Source: Cantharellus purpuraceus (taxonomy: Eukaryota; Basidiomycota; Agaricomycetes; Cantharellales; Hydnaceae). From it: a stretch of 64,000 nt of DNA. The position numbers and the translations under genes were made by a program. Where the stretch lies: positions 2,728,001 through 2,792,000 of the forward strand of contig JALBUN010000001.1 of NCBI GenBank assembly GCA_025174535.1. The letters are read 5' to 3'. Of the stretch, positions 10,574-22,857 are shown one piece after another. Numbering within the stretch: the first letter of the stretch is position 1; each line of letters opens with the position of its first letter. Under the pieces are notes generated by a model. It saw only the letters and a program-made list of their open reading frames with translations. It was not told the origin of the DNA and did no database searches.

Positions 10574-12148
10574 TCACCACCCCTTCCATGGTACCCATAT
10601 GTCGACAACCTTCTCGACTCCACCTTCAACATCGGAGTCGGTGATGTAGTACCAAGGGTGATTCGCGGCCGTCAAGCAAGCATGCTGTGCTACGAGGTGC
10701 ACAACGCTTCCCAGTTTCAGTCTGTCACCTCCATCTCCGTTGTTCAAGCCTTCTTTGGCGTCACATATCACAGGTGCTTTACGAACAAGCAACCCATGTT
10801 CCTGCGTAGTGAATTGGCTTACAACGGTATTTTTTCTTTACATTTGGACTTACTTGTGAGACACGCCCAAGTTTCCACCCTTTCCCAATATCTCCAACAA
10901 CATCTCCAAACCCCCCCGATGGTCCTGTGTCCTTGCTCATGGCAATGGCTCCGGCATCGCACATCGCCTCGTCTCCACCATTTTCTGACCTTCCTGGATA
11001 ATACGATATGATACTCGCCAGGATTCTATGCGAGACTCTTTCGGGAGTCACTAGACTTGTGTGGAGTTGTTGCAGATCGAGGACGGGGTAATTCCCTGCA
11101 TGTAACTCGAGCTTTCCGTGCAATTCTGCCTTCAGCTGAGCCAGAACCTCATCCGAGGGCTCTGAGAATGCATGGGCTGTTGGAGTCGATCCTATGGAAA
11201 GAACGAAGGGCTGCGTATGTTCAAATGTCGAAGACGAAGACAAAAGTTCTTGAGCCACTTTGGCGGCACCATTTACAGCTTGAACTTCAACTGAGAGGAA
11301 GCTCGAAGCCTGAGGTAAGGATGTCGACGCATACGACTGGCCTGCGTGGCAATAAAATCCGTGGATGGATGCCGCAGGTGCATCTAGGAGGCATAACAAA
11401 AGCGATTTAAACTCTGGTGAGTTGGCCATGAGTCCTGCACGTCTGTGGGGTAACATATCATTCCATGCATGTTTCATACCGTTCGAGTTTCCTGCTTACT
11501 TTCCTCCGCAGTCAACTTTCACAAACACAGACCAGGGACGTTGACGATTCTGGTCCAAATTGAAGTTCTTCAGGGCTTGAACCTGGTCTGGGTGGTCGAT
11601 CATCAGCCTTACAACGCCACTGTGGACCGACATCGCATCTGATAATGTGGCAAGGTCTGCTAGCTTATTAGGGCTGACGGGAACGCCATATAGAATCTAC
11701 GGACGGGCATTAACTCTTCTTTGAAATGGACAGCTTCACGGGGTGACTCACATCCTTGACGGTTCCATCCTCTACCAAGCCTGCGCGAACAATGTGCCAT
11801 CCCTCCATAAGAGTCGAGACAACTACTGCAGATGTCTTATCTGCAGCGGAGACTAGTTGAAGCCGGGTGCCCTCTGTGGTCTATTGTGTCTATGAGTGCT
11901 TGTGAAAGGAAGAGGGTATGATATGCGCCTTATGTGTTTTAACATGAGCTCGAAAACTAGCATCCCAGGCTTTTGCACTGTCGTGCATCTTAGCACAGTT
12001 CTTTGCAAACACTGCTCGGTCAATGACCAACGCTGGAGTCCGTAGACTGTCCAACGACTTGTCTTTGAATTCATTCACAAGATCTTCCTTGGATGGTAGG
12101 CTCGCGAGCAGACAAGGCGTTCTACTCTGAGGAGGCAGGGAAGTCATG
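10574..12148 (-). CDS. DSD1: D-serine dehydratase (PLP, alanine-racemase fold)
   Basis: From ATG 12148 (MTSLPPQSRTPCLLAS) exon 1 reaches the PLP-lysine motif SFRAHVKTHK. The next exons continue TTEGTRLQLVSAADK, then ILYGVPVSPNKLADL and WSVFVKVDCGGK. The C-terminus has EHGLLVR and VAQHACLTAANH, containing the His and Cys that bind zinc in eukaryotic Dsd1. The family eliminates water from D-serine via 2-aminoacrylate to give pyruvate and ammonia; D-threonine is an alternative substrate. The first intron (11928-11881) has to use a GC donor (AAG|GCGCAT), as no GT is available. The RidA gene lies 234 bp upstream on the same strand. Length and motifs are normal for the family. Confidence 0.88.
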
Positions 12149-12382
12149 GTAATTAGGACGAGGTATCTCCTTGTCTTTCCAAAGATGATCACGTGCGCGG
12201 TATATCGGGCCGTCAGGCTCACACACCTTATGGAACAACCCTCATGCATAACACTTGAGGACGACAGTGAGGGGACATCATCGAACAGGTTAGATCATTC
12301 TCATATCAATTGCGAGAACGGAACGTCTGTGTTATCTTTACACACACATTCACCTTGTGAGCTCTGGACTACAGATTTCATA

Positions 12383-12909
12383 TCAGGTGGCCGCAATGGC
12401 TTCGATTTCGACATCCACGTCATTCGGAAGCTTCGCCGCCTGGATGCATGTCCTGGCTGGCTTGGGGGTCGGAAGGAGCTGCATAGTCCCTCAAGATGAG
12501 GTGGCCAGCACAACAAAAAGTTTACAGACCTTCTCGTAAACTTCATTCATGGCCACGAAGTTGTCCATATCCTTTAGGTATACGTTAACTTTCACGACCC
12601 TCTCCCAGGAGGATCCGGCGGCCTCCAAGACATTCCCAAGGTTCTTGATGCACTGGGCCTTCAACGCAGCATGAAATCATCTGTGATTACAAGGGCGGAC
12701 AACTCACGGTGTGCTCCTTGATACCACCTGGCACCACCTTTCCGTCCTCAACAGGCGTTTGGCCACTGAGGAATATCAAGCCTGGTACTTTCGTGGCGTG
12801 TGCTATATCATTTGAGTCAGAAGTGGCAACTGGATAACATTTCCCTCCTACATAATATATGAGGATGCTGCCCATTTTTGGAGCTGTTGATCTTTTCCAC
12901 TACTGACAT
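12383..12909 (-). CDS. RidA/YjgF/UK114-family 2-iminobutanoate/2-iminopropanoate deaminase
   Basis: The best start is ATG 12909: [19 protein letters not shown] spliced (intron GTAGGA...ATAG) to [18 protein letters not shown], the normal family N-terminus. A start at 12875 without splicing is less typical. The next exons give [27 protein letters not shown] and the family signature [12 protein letters not shown], with the carboxylate-binding arginine. RidA hydrolyses reactive enamines/imines such as 2-aminoacrylate made by PLP enzymes. Its neighbour encodes D-serine dehydratase, a producer of that intermediate. The length of about 130 residues is typical. Confidence 0.88.
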
Positions 12910-13703
12910 GAGGAAGAGGTAGCGAATGCACTTCTTATGTAATGGACGCAGTATTTGTCACGAACTTCTCAGGCATTTCTGAGCTGAAAGTTGCCTTAGT
13001 ACTTCGTAACATTCTTTGGCCTGACTTCTTGATGCGTTCGAAGGGTAATTTCCTAAACGCTGGATAAGTCTTATAGGTATCCGTATTAAGGAGTGTCAAA
13101 TTAATGCATGAATATTATATGCTTTCTGCAGTCATGTCGTGGCATGTCAATGAGCAAGGGCGCAACGTATTAGGGCCGGCAGCACCTCAGCGTGCCCTTC
13201 AGACCCCTTTGTTACCAAGACTCACCTAGGACCTCAGCCTCAACAGTGTGCATCGCGGGTTAGCTATTATTGAGTGTCACTTGATTGAAACTTGGGCCTA
13301 TGTAAAAATCAGCCATGTCCAGACTCAGCAGACCTGCTTCAAAGCCAATGACTATACTTGCAAACATCAAATATTCAATCCTAACCCTGTGTGCACATGA
13401 TCAGTTCAGTGGCTCTCGATGTCGCACGTACAGGTAAGCAGCGTCATGTTAAGTAGCATGGTAATGTGTGACTGGCAAACTATGAACGTCAAAAGCTTCG
13501 ACAATGACAAGAAACGTGTCATGCCTAGCCAAGGAGTGCGCCAATACAAGAGCGGAACCTAGAAAAAAGAAATAAAAGACAGGACATAGCAACACCAATC
13601 AATTCTGTTATAATTTGTTCTTATTTCAGCACGATGTACGAAAAATGAGAAAGACTTGACCCGGCTGCGACTTTGAGGTTCATGTGTCGGCCGAGAAATA
13701 TTA
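12910..13703. other. Intergenic, no gene seen
   Basis: Lies between the RidA start and the stop of the RBM39-like gene. No coding frame with protein-like composition or known motif is seen. It contains the RidA promoter and the RBM39-like 3' UTR. Confidence 0.5.
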
Positions 13704-16088
13704 TTACTGATGGGCCTGCATAATTGCATCTGAGATAAAATGAGCTGAAACTTGCTTCCCCCCGAACCAACGACCATTAAGGCTTTTGGCGGCCTTTTCA
13801 GCTGCCTCGACGGAGCTAAACCTGACATAAATCTCGCCCTGGAAGCAGTCGTTAGCAAACTATTGAACGATGCTCAACTTACAACAAACCTGTGATTCTC
13901 TCTCGACCTTGATGCGCTCGACTTTGCCATATTGCTGCTCGCATTCGCCCTTGACATCCTCGGCAAGGTCCTTGTCCCAGTCACGCTCAGTTTCTCTGAA
14001 AGGAACTTAGTGAAAGTTGACACATGATGTGAAATACGGACTCTTCTGGAGTGAACATATTTTTTAAGAGAACGCATTTGGAAGACAGCTGCTGGGGGAT
14101 GTTAGGTTTCATACTGATTTGCCACCTTAGTGAGGGACTCTATGAAGATCAGGAAACCACTCATACATATCAGGTGTCCTAGTGGAAGCAGGTTCGATCC
14201 TGGCAAGTTTCTGCATTAGTGCTTGACGTGATGCCGCGTTCAGATTACCACCTTGATGACATCATCAGGTGGACATTCATATACGTGCAAAGCGATTCCT
14301 TACCGCCAGCTTCATCCAAACTATCCTGCTGCTGCAACCGAGCGGTACCCTTTTCATGCACAGTCTTGACGCGAAGCTGTACATGTGCAGGACTCGTTTA
14401 AAATGGAAAGAGATAGATAGGCAATGTCACTCACAGTACGCCCCGCAAGTTCAAACCCTTCCATTTGTTCGAGTGCCATTCGAGCATCTTCAGGTCGCTT
14501 ATATCTGCTCGTCGTGACGTCGTCAACAGAAATTATGAGGCCCAATATGCCACTTACTGGATGAAACAGAATCCTTTACTCCGACCAGTCATGGGATCTC
14601 TGTGAAGATCAACGAAGTCGAGTTCTCCAAAAGGTTCAAAAACTTGCTTGATGTCTGACTCCGTGAGGTTGAAATGGAGGGAGCCGACGTATATCCTAGT
14701 AGAAAAAGAAAGTAACGATTAAATCAAGAAGAGTACACGATGTGAGAAAGGAATGATTGCTCACTGCATACTCCCATGAGACGACGCACTGACTCCGGGA
14801 GGTAGATTGATACTGCTATATTGAAAAATAAGCCACAAAGTGTTGTGAGAGAAAACAGGATGCTAACCCGTCGCCTGGATGAAGTTTGTTTCTTTCGGAT
14901 TCAGTAAGTTGCACCATGATAGGGAGGCCCATTACAATTGTGCCAGACAGAGCGATGGCCTTCGGGACGAGTTCAATGGAGCGGAATTCGACATAGCCGA
15001 TGCTGTTGACACAGTCAGAACAACAAAATACGGGGTGGAATGAGTCTGCGTGTGATGAGTCTGCGTACCCTTTCGAGCGCCTGGACAACCTATCGGTCAC
15101 AATACGAGAATCTTTGACAGTACCGTCACCCAATTTATCTTCAAAGAAGTACCCCAAGTCGCGCGCAGTAAGGCGAGCTGCAAGCTGGGAAACAAATACG
15201 GACCGGGCTTCAGAATCCTCGTCCTCTACAGCCGGTTCGTCACCTGAATCTGGAGGAGGTTCATACTGTGGAGATGGGCGTCGTCTGAAGCGGAACGTCA
15301 GAACAAAGATGCAATTAGCAAAACAATAAATTCATCGCACATTATTGGCGGACTTTGGTGGACAGAGTGAGGAGGAGTGACGACGAGTTCATTGTCATCA
15401 TCTACATCTCTTGGAGGACCTTTTCCACGAGGGTCACGATCGATCCTACGGTCAAAACCTCTGTCAATCTCTCTGCGCGATTCACGATCATCTCGACGAC
15501 GAGGTGCATCATCGTAATCTTCACGAGAACGACGAGAACGCCTCTCGTTGTGCCTACGTTCCGAGTCACGCGAACGGTCCCTACGATCGCTCCTGCTCAC
15601 AGATACATTATCATCATTCAACCCAGCCGTCGTCACGTCCAAGTCTTTCTCATCTCTTTTCCTCTTAGGGCGATCTTCATCCATGACATCCGGGTCCTCT
15701 TCGCGTTTGCGTCTACGCTCCCTTCTTTCTCTATCATCCCTTTCACGGTCTTTGTCACGATGACGTCCTTCTCTTTCGTCTCGCTCTCGCCTTCGTTCCC
15801 GGTCCCGGTCCTTGTCTCTATGATGGGGCCTGTCATGACTGCGACTACGCCGCTCACTTCGCTCGCCCCTGTGGCGATCGCGACTACGACTGGTCCTCCT
15901 CCTATCGTCATGATCACGCCTTTCACGCCGTTTGTCTCCTCGATCTCGGGAAGCCGAACGTCGACGGCGGGGTGAATCTGCACGAGAACTGAAAGACTAT
16001 TAGTATTTCCAACGCATTATAAAACCATAGCTCACGATCTATGGTCAGACAACCTCTCAGACAATGGTTTGCCGTTAGGCGAAGACAT
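13704..16088 (-). CDS. RBM39/CAPER-type splicing factor (RS domain, three RRMs)
   Basis: The start at ATG 16088 (MSSPNGKPLSERLSDHRS) leads into a long Arg/Ser/Asp/Glu-rich RS-like region (15300-16000). RRM1 begins ARSVFVSQLAARLTARDLGY. RRM2 is RIYVGSLHFNLTESDIKQVF, followed by LDFVDLHRDPMTGRSKGFCF. The C-terminal UHM-like third RRM covers KCVLLKNMFTPEE...GKVERIKVERESQGEIYVRF and GRWFGGKQVSAHFI. This order is that of the SF-CC1 family (human RBM39, fission yeast Rsd1), which acts with U2AF in nuclear pre-mRNA splicing. The C-terminus ends DAIMQAHQ. It has about nine exons, and the first is short. Confidence 0.9.
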
Positions 16089-16442
16089 AGCAAGTGGTAT
16101 GGGTTGGGTGTGAAAACAGAAATGTCGGAGTTCCAAACTACAAAAGCCCTAAAGGCCTAAATCAGCGCTCAACTGCCAGCCTGCTTCACATATTCCTCTT
16201 TCGGCAGAAGCGGTCAGTTAGTATGTTGACCAGTACCGCGAAAACATTTGTGGCACCTCTACAAGATGTTTATGCATTTTATTGCGGAGAACATTGCCTA
16301 TTCATACAAACATCTCTATACTGAAGAGTATGCCACAGAACAAACGAAAATGGCAAACATTGAGCCTGCTACAACCAATGACTTCAAGTACATCCCTCCA
16401 TTTCTGGCATCATAGTTTACGAAAATTGGCCCTAAAAACGTG
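16089..16442. other. Short intergenic region, no gene seen
   Basis: Lies between the RBM39-like gene start and the OPT transporter stop. It would hold the RBM39-like promoter and the OPT 3' UTR. No motif stands out. Confidence 0.5.
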
Positions 16443-19400
16443 TCAAATGAGCATGATATCAGATAACTCGTAAGACTGTCTACATACTACCACCGGTCCG
16501 AACGTTTGATTGGGAGCTAATGTGATGAAGGGAAGACCCATGGCATCTGCTGTGTTCTGCCATACAGTGTTTCCCCACCATGTCAAGTTGATACCGCCCT
16601 GGTTAAAATGACATGTAAGCGCTTAGAAACTGCTCCGAGGCAAGTCTTACCTTTGGCAGCTGTAATGTGAAGAACACTACCAAGATGCCGAGCGCAACGC
16701 TGGAATCCAAGGCTGCGCTCAGAACGTAGTTATACCGCATCCACCACTACAGTGCATAAGTCACGAACAGTCCACGATACTTGAAGATCAATACACACTC
16801 TAAAGTGTTTCCGGCGCGCCCAATATTGAAATATGAAGCCAACTAAGCTCCAAGACGTGATGTTGATTCCCGAAGCAGGAGGCATAATGGCAGTACCGAC
16901 GAAGAACACGGGAACGTTGAAAAACTTGAGATTCTGGAACGGGGCTGTAAGAAACGCGAATGGCGGTATCGTATGGAACTGACTCACAGATGCGGGCCAA
17001 CGTCTGGCAGCAAAGTAGAGTGGGATTGGGAGAATGGCTCCAATAAAGAAGAACCATCTGTGTATTAAGCAGTCAGAAAATAGGTTGGGGCAACTGGGCT
17101 ATGACTTACGTGACTGCAAACAAAGAAATAGCTTGCATTCGGCGCTGCATTCACACAGAGAACAACATTGTTACTTACTGGGCCAATATCTGAAGAGAAA
17201 CGGTCAGCAAGGGTGTGAGAAGAGTGAAAGAAGTCTTACAGGGCACCTTGTCCGAACACACGCGATGCACTGAGGTAACTATCAGATGCGTCCCCAAAAA
17301 CATAGGGGACACGCTTACCCGACGCCGCCCCAGATAACAGCCGCAGTATTGAAAATTTCAAGGTTCGGACAAGTGAATTGCTCTGCAAAGGAATGATCAG
17401 TGTCTGATCTATAGTAGTAACGAGTGGACACCTCACGTTGGTTATCTGGCAGGCAGAAGTCGACGATGTTCTCGACCTGCCACGCTTGCACTCCGAGGAC
17501 AACAAAGGAGGTAACGATCGTAGCTACGACCTGGGTAGAGAACATCATTTTGGGTGGGATCTTCATGTAATGACCTAGTTCTGTTTGATAGAGGATTAAA
17601 ACAGGATTGGGGTGATGTAGTTTTGAGCGTACTGAGATCGCCAGTGAAACCCAAAGCCTGGCTCAATACTGTGTATGAGAAAGTCTTGAACAACATCAGA
17701 GCCACAGGTCGACCTGGAACCAAAAAACCACCCAAAACTTCGGATATGACACTAGAGGAGATGTCAGATATCAATCATTTAATAAATCCAAATGCATACT
17801 TTAGAGTCATGAGTTGGTTGGTCACGGCTAGAATGATTCCACTTGGGATCACATACAGCACCGCGATTATAAGAGATATAACGTAAGCCCAGACGGGCAG
17901 CTTGCAGATACAAATTATTAGGGAACGTAAGCACGAAAAGATGGAAGGGACCTACTTGTGTGTTGAACACTTCAATGACAATCAGCCCAATTATGAACGA
18001 CACTAAGCCAAGCACGATATACCACCAATCCGGAACCTCGGGGTAGACAGACATGAGGCGGGAGTGAACATCGCCTTCTTGGCGAAGGGAACGTCGGAAT
18101 TGACGTGCTATATCCTTGCGATACCAAACTAGTAGATACAATCATAAGACAGTGATGTTATAAAATAAAGGGAAACGCACGTATTACATGGACGATTGAG
18201 GCTGTAAAAGACGCGAACTGCAGACCATACGACATGACAAACGTTACACTGCGAGAGGACCATAAGATCAACATTGACATTCTTTGAAATTGATGGCAGA
18301 CGTACGGTAGGTATATTGGGGAATATTGTCGGTCTGGACATGAAACAGGTCAACCAGTGAATGTCCCGGAGATATGAGACAACAAACAGAGATCTATATC
18401 AAAGGTACCATTGACCAATATGTTTGAGGCCTGATAGGGCATTCCCGTGTTGTCAAAAGCGAGTGCCGCGGATATAGGCATAAATTTAGCGTAGAAAACA
18501 TTCTTGACTGTAAGCTTAGGTTAATAATCCGAGCGACACTGTTGTGCAGGGTGCTCACAGTACAAAATCGGCACGATCAACCAGAACCAAAGAAACAGGG
18601 AACTAATAATGTTTGCTTGCACCCACCACTGAGGGTATAGTCAGAACACGTAGAATATACGCTAAGATGTGGGACATACAGGCGTCACCAAGGGGCTCCC
18701 AATCCAGGTGATCATGGTCCAGTCAAAGGTCAGAATACCCATACCCATTCCGTTGGTAGTCCCAAACAGTGCGTTCACGACCATGTCCTCTGGTGCGATC
18801 CAGCAAGCCCAATTGAATACGCTGAGCGCCGTAAATAGGTAGCCTGGAATCCAGTACCAGGTAAAGCCACAGATCAGCACGTATACGAAAAACCGTTGCC
18901 GGCTGATGTGTCTGCGCTCTTTGATACCGTAGGTTGAATGAAGCGTTGTGAAGAGCGAGCAGTTGACGAGAGCACCTGGCCAGATCATCGCGGACGGCCA
19001 AACAAGAAATCGACGAGCAATCCCTGCGAGTGAGAAGCCTAGAAGCTGGGACGCGATCGTTACGAAGATCTGGTAACTAGCTGGGGTGGACATCCCATAA
19101 TAAATACGTTGTGCCAAGATGGTGTCTGTGGCATAAGCACCACCTGCCGTAACGTTGGCCATAACCGTAATGAGCACCTATGAATTCGATGAAGGTTGAG
19201 TGAGAAGAAGGGCAAGTGGCACCGCAAACTCACGTGTTCTTTGATATTGAAGGGGCCCGGATTCAAACTGCATACCCACTCCTTCTTGGTAAACGGTATG
19301 GTAATTCGGAATATCCACGTAGGAAGCATATACTCGAGGGCTTTTCCTGCCGGTAAAGCAAGAAGCTGGACAATGAGTGCCGTAATGAAAACGGATGGAC

Positions 19401-19909
19401 GGCGAGCGTTGAAGAACTGGTTGGCTCCAGATATAAGAATTGCAAAGGTAAGACCGAGGAACCACATCCGGAAGGTATTGACAGGCATCAAAGGTTCGTC
19501 AGAAGTTGGCACGGCGGCCCGGACTTCTGGATACGGTGAATCGTCACCATAATCACTATACAGGAAATGTTTAGCGTAAAGCAAGGTTATAAGTCGCGAT
19601 TCAGACTTACATGCCACTCTGAAGAGGCCCGCGCGAAGTTGCGAAGTGACTGCTCGAACGGGAGTAATCGCTTTGCGTTTCGAGATCGGATTCATAATGC
19701 TTGCCACTGGGTATTGTCTCATCAATGGATGTTTTTTTGTCGTTGAGCTGGAACACATCTTCATCGGACCACTGGGAGGAATCGAAGGTATAGTTCGGGT
19801 CGTTGAGGTGTGCTAAGTGAACCTCGATGTCCTCCGGCACATCTGGTAGAGGGTTGCGAGTGTTACGATCATAAGGATATTGGATTGCAGGGGGTAGCCA
19901 GTGTACCAT
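16443..19909 (-). CDS. OPT-family oligopeptide transporter
   Basis: The start at ATG 19909 (MVHWLPPAIQYPYDRN) is followed by an acidic cytosolic N-terminus containing PEDIEVHLAHLND. The OPT signature SLNPGPFNIKEH lies around 19250. Many hydrophobic segments follow, including FVTIASQLLGFSLAGIARRF and RFFVYVLICGFTWYWIPGY. The C-terminal exon has GGINLTWWGNTVW and APNQTFGP, the usual OPT end. The family imports small peptides (or siderophore/metal-linked substrates) by proton symport at the plasma membrane. More than ten introns break up the reading frame, mostly of ordinary GT-AG type. The exact C-terminus (SYELSDIMLI) is one codon choice among several. The TauD gene is divergent upstream. Confidence 0.88.
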
Positions 19910-21152
19910 GATGGCTAGTCACGGGGGGGGGGGGAGAAGACGAAAGACGAGTCCTGAGGATTGAATCTCCAGCATAACAGAGCCAGTGCGTTAAAGTACC
20001 TGCGCCGACAGGAACTGACGCTATTGTCCACCAAAAACGAACAAATGTGGAAGAGAGCCGGCGATACTAATCAGTGGATGAAACAACAAGGCCATCCCCC
20101 GTGAGAGTGTAGATTCACGGGATACTGAAGCAACGACTAGGCAGAGACAGACAATTAGCACTCATGTGGACTTCAATTAGGCAACCAGCACAAGAGCCGC
20201 CTATTGTTCGTCCTGAACGGGTTGTGGCTGAGGAACACACGTGACCTTCGCATGCATTCAGTCCACTCAAGTTAACCAGCTTGGTCCTTGCGCGACCGGA
20301 CACTACCCCATATAGAACAAAGACATATCACTAGTATCGGTGCTCAACGTCAACTTTCAACCCAAATATTCGACACAACCCTATATAGAGTAACACGCTA
20401 TCTCTGGCACCTACCATCTTATTTTGGATCGCACGTCTCGTCACATGCAGTCCATTCCTTAAGCATTATTGGGATCATCTTTTCCTACTTATAACTTCTA
20501 CTCTCAGCCTTGGGCCAGGCATGCCCCTCGCTTATCCATTAGGTGGCCGGAGACATCTGGCATCACCATAAGCATCCTTCCCTCAAGGCGCCTGCGATTT
20601 GCTTGCACGATCAACCCTCCTCGCAGACTCTTCTTTCATCCTTTGAGCTATGCTGCTACTGATGATCGGCTGGGTAACTGGAATATATGCGTTTCGCTGT
20701 GACAATCGTCTACTCTTGGTTCATACATTCTCGAACGTACGCATTAACCCTGGATGAAAATACGTAAAGATATTCATGGTGAGTCACCGTGAATGTACAT
20801 ATCGTTCGGGAGAAACTGTTCCTCCTTCGGCGACTTCCGCCTGAGAGTGCTCTCTGGTAGGTGGTCCTTCCCGGTTATGCTCGTCCTGACTCTGCACCCA
20901 TTCCGTGAGCCGGGAGCTCATCTCGTTTATTTTAGCTAGACCTGACATGAAGCTCACGTGATGGCTCTGTCAGCACGTGACTGGCGCGATACACAAATAT
21001 TCTAGCTGACTCAAGACACAAAGATTGCGTGCTCTTTCGTGCTCTTTCATTCTATCCCTCAATCTCCCACACGACATGTGATCGTCTTGGACTGGTCATA
21101 TTAACCGTAAACACCAACCGTGTCCCCTTTCCCATTCTCTCCGCTTCCGTCA
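19910..21152. promoter_or_regulatory. Divergent intergenic region between OPT transporter and TauD dioxygenase
   Basis: About 1.24 kb with no recognised gene. It contains a 12-nt G run at 19923-19934, two CACGTG boxes 19 bp apart (20955-20960 and 20974-20979), and a short tandem block of CGTGCTCTTT at about 21030-21048 before the TauD start. It is likely to hold both promoters. Confidence 0.55.
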
Positions 21153-22674
21153 ATGTCGACTGTTTCAGAGACTGTTACGCAGGCTATCTCAACTATTAAC
21201 CTCCGACCCCAATCCCAAACGAATGGAGTCTTGGTTGATACTAAATACAAATACTCCCACCTTCTCCCATCAGTCTCTTCCGAGCAGTACCCTCCTCTCG
21301 AACCCTTCGCACACAGCGACCCAGGCCATCGCGCACTTTTTCACCCGGACCCCCGCTCATTCCTAAGGAACGCCAGCCGTGTCACTGATATCCAGCCAGT
21401 TCTAGGGACCGAGATCGAGGGAATCAAGCTCACTGACCTCGATGACGACGGTCGAGACCAGCTTGCATTATTCGTACGCATATAAGCTTCATTATTCTCT
21501 TCCTCTGCATCTCCTAGATGTGTTTTGTATATATAGGTGGCACAGCGCGGCCTCGTCGTATGTAGAGACCAGCAAGATTTTATTGATCGTGGCATCGACT
21601 ACTACAGAGCTTGGGGCAGCCATTTTGGCCGCCTACATATTCATCCCACTTCTATGCATCCAGTCCGTTAGAGATTTAGTGCCTTACCGAAGGCTCCAGA
21701 GTATCCTGACATTTTGCAGGAAGGAGCTCCCGAGCTTCATCTGGTTTACCGCGACGAGAACCATACCTTCAATTTCGAGTATAGTGACACCATTACCAGT
21801 ACACTCTGGCATAGCGATGTGAGCTATGAACTCCAGCCTCCGGGTCTTACAACTTTCTTTTTACTGGCACAGCGTGAGCCGTCACACTTTGGCAGTAGCT
21901 TCGTGTTGATCACACATAAACATGTCCTGATACAGCTACGACGGGGGGAGACACTCTTTTTACCTCCCAGGTTGCTGCTCTGCGACGACTTTCCCCGCAG
22001 TTTGTTGCATTCTTGCGCACCCTCAAAGCTGTTCACTCTGGTTTGTTATAATTTTGTCACTACTTGGTCTTTTCCACGTAGCTAATGATCTATCCTCATC
22101 CAGGCGTGGAACAGGCCGAATTTTCGCGGTCCGGGAAACGTGGTGGTATCGTTCGTCGCCAGCCCGTCGAACATGTGTAAGCATGAGAATCATTAGAATT
22201 AGTTGCTATACTCGCTGACTTCACTCCAATGTCTAGCCACCCTGTTATTAGGAGGCATCCAGTCACGGGAGAAGAGGCTTTGTATGTGAGCAAGCAGTTC
22301 ACCCGTAGAATAATCGGTCTTAAACGCGAGGAATCGGAAAATATCTTGAATTTCTTGTATGACCACATTGCGAAGGGAGGTGACTCTCAGGCAAGGGTCA
22401 AGGTCAGCTTATAGGCTACCAATCCTGAATCACTGACTGACGCTATTGCCACTTAGTGGTCGCCAAACACAGTGGTTTTGTGGGACAACCGCGTCCTCGC
22501 CCACGTGGGTGCCAATTCTTGCTTTACCTTGACCGCTCACAACTCACTGTGCACATATTCTAGTCTGCCATCATTGACTATGGCGAGTCCAAAGAGCGTC
22601 GCCACGGCGTACGCATCACTCCTCAAGCTGAAAGGCCTATTCCCACCCTCGACGGTCTCGAGCTAGACAAGTAA
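21153..22674 (+). CDS. TauD/TfdA-family Fe(II)/2-oxoglutarate dioxygenase
   Basis: The start at ATG 21153 gives MSTVSETVTQAISTINLRPQ. Spliced exons give VLGTEIEGIKLTDLDDDGRD, VAQRGLVVCRDQQDFID, then WGSHFGRLHIHPTSMHP joined to EGAPELHLVYRD. STLWHSDVSYELQPPG carries the HxD iron ligands, and TTGGDTLFTSQVAAL follows. The C-terminal VVLWDNRVLAHSAIIDYGES holds the distal His region. The family hydroxylates sulfonates such as taurine, or related acids. An in-frame TAG at 21673 is removed if a 57-nt intron with donor GTCCGT is used, which also restores the family motif. The last exon is repeated just downstream. Substrate specificity is not inferable. Confidence 0.86.
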
Positions 22675-22857
22675 ATATCACCGCTGACAGCTAAATAGAA
22701 ATGTACTGGTGCTATCATTGACTATCGCGAGTCCAAAGAGCGTCACCACGGCGTACGCATCACTCCTCAAGCTGAAAGGCCTATTCCCACCCTCGACGGT
22801 CTCGAGCTAGACAAGTAAATATCATCGCTGAAAGCTAAATAGAAATGTACTGGTGCT
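22570..22857 (+). repeat. 144-bp direct tandem duplication of the TauD last exon and 3' UTR
   Basis: Copy 1 (22570-22713) holds the end of the coding sequence, the stop codon and about 40 nt of 3' UTR. Copy 2 (22714-22857) follows immediately and differs at four positions. Copy 2 lacks the splice acceptor that precedes copy 1, so it is probably untranslated 3' sequence. Confidence 0.95.

Noticed and set aside
12687..12875. RidA start at 12875 ([14 protein letters not shown])
   Set aside because: The upstream ATG at 12909 with a 47-nt intron gives the family-typical SHATKVPGL context; the 12875 reading translates intron sequence.
14180..14215. T-loop-like GGTTCGATCC, possible tRNA
   Set aside because: It lies inside the RBM39-like coding exon (LARIEPAST) and no matching acceptor stem or anticodon arm is present.
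20280..20702. Small plus-strand frames between OPT and TauD
   Set aside because: They have no protein-like composition, domain or splice logic and are treated as promoter DNA.
21668..21724. In-frame TAG suggesting that the TauD gene is a pseudogene
   Set aside because: A 57-nt intron with donor GTCCGT and a good TTTTGCAG acceptor removes it and joins HPTSMHP to EGAPELHLVYRD as expected for the family.
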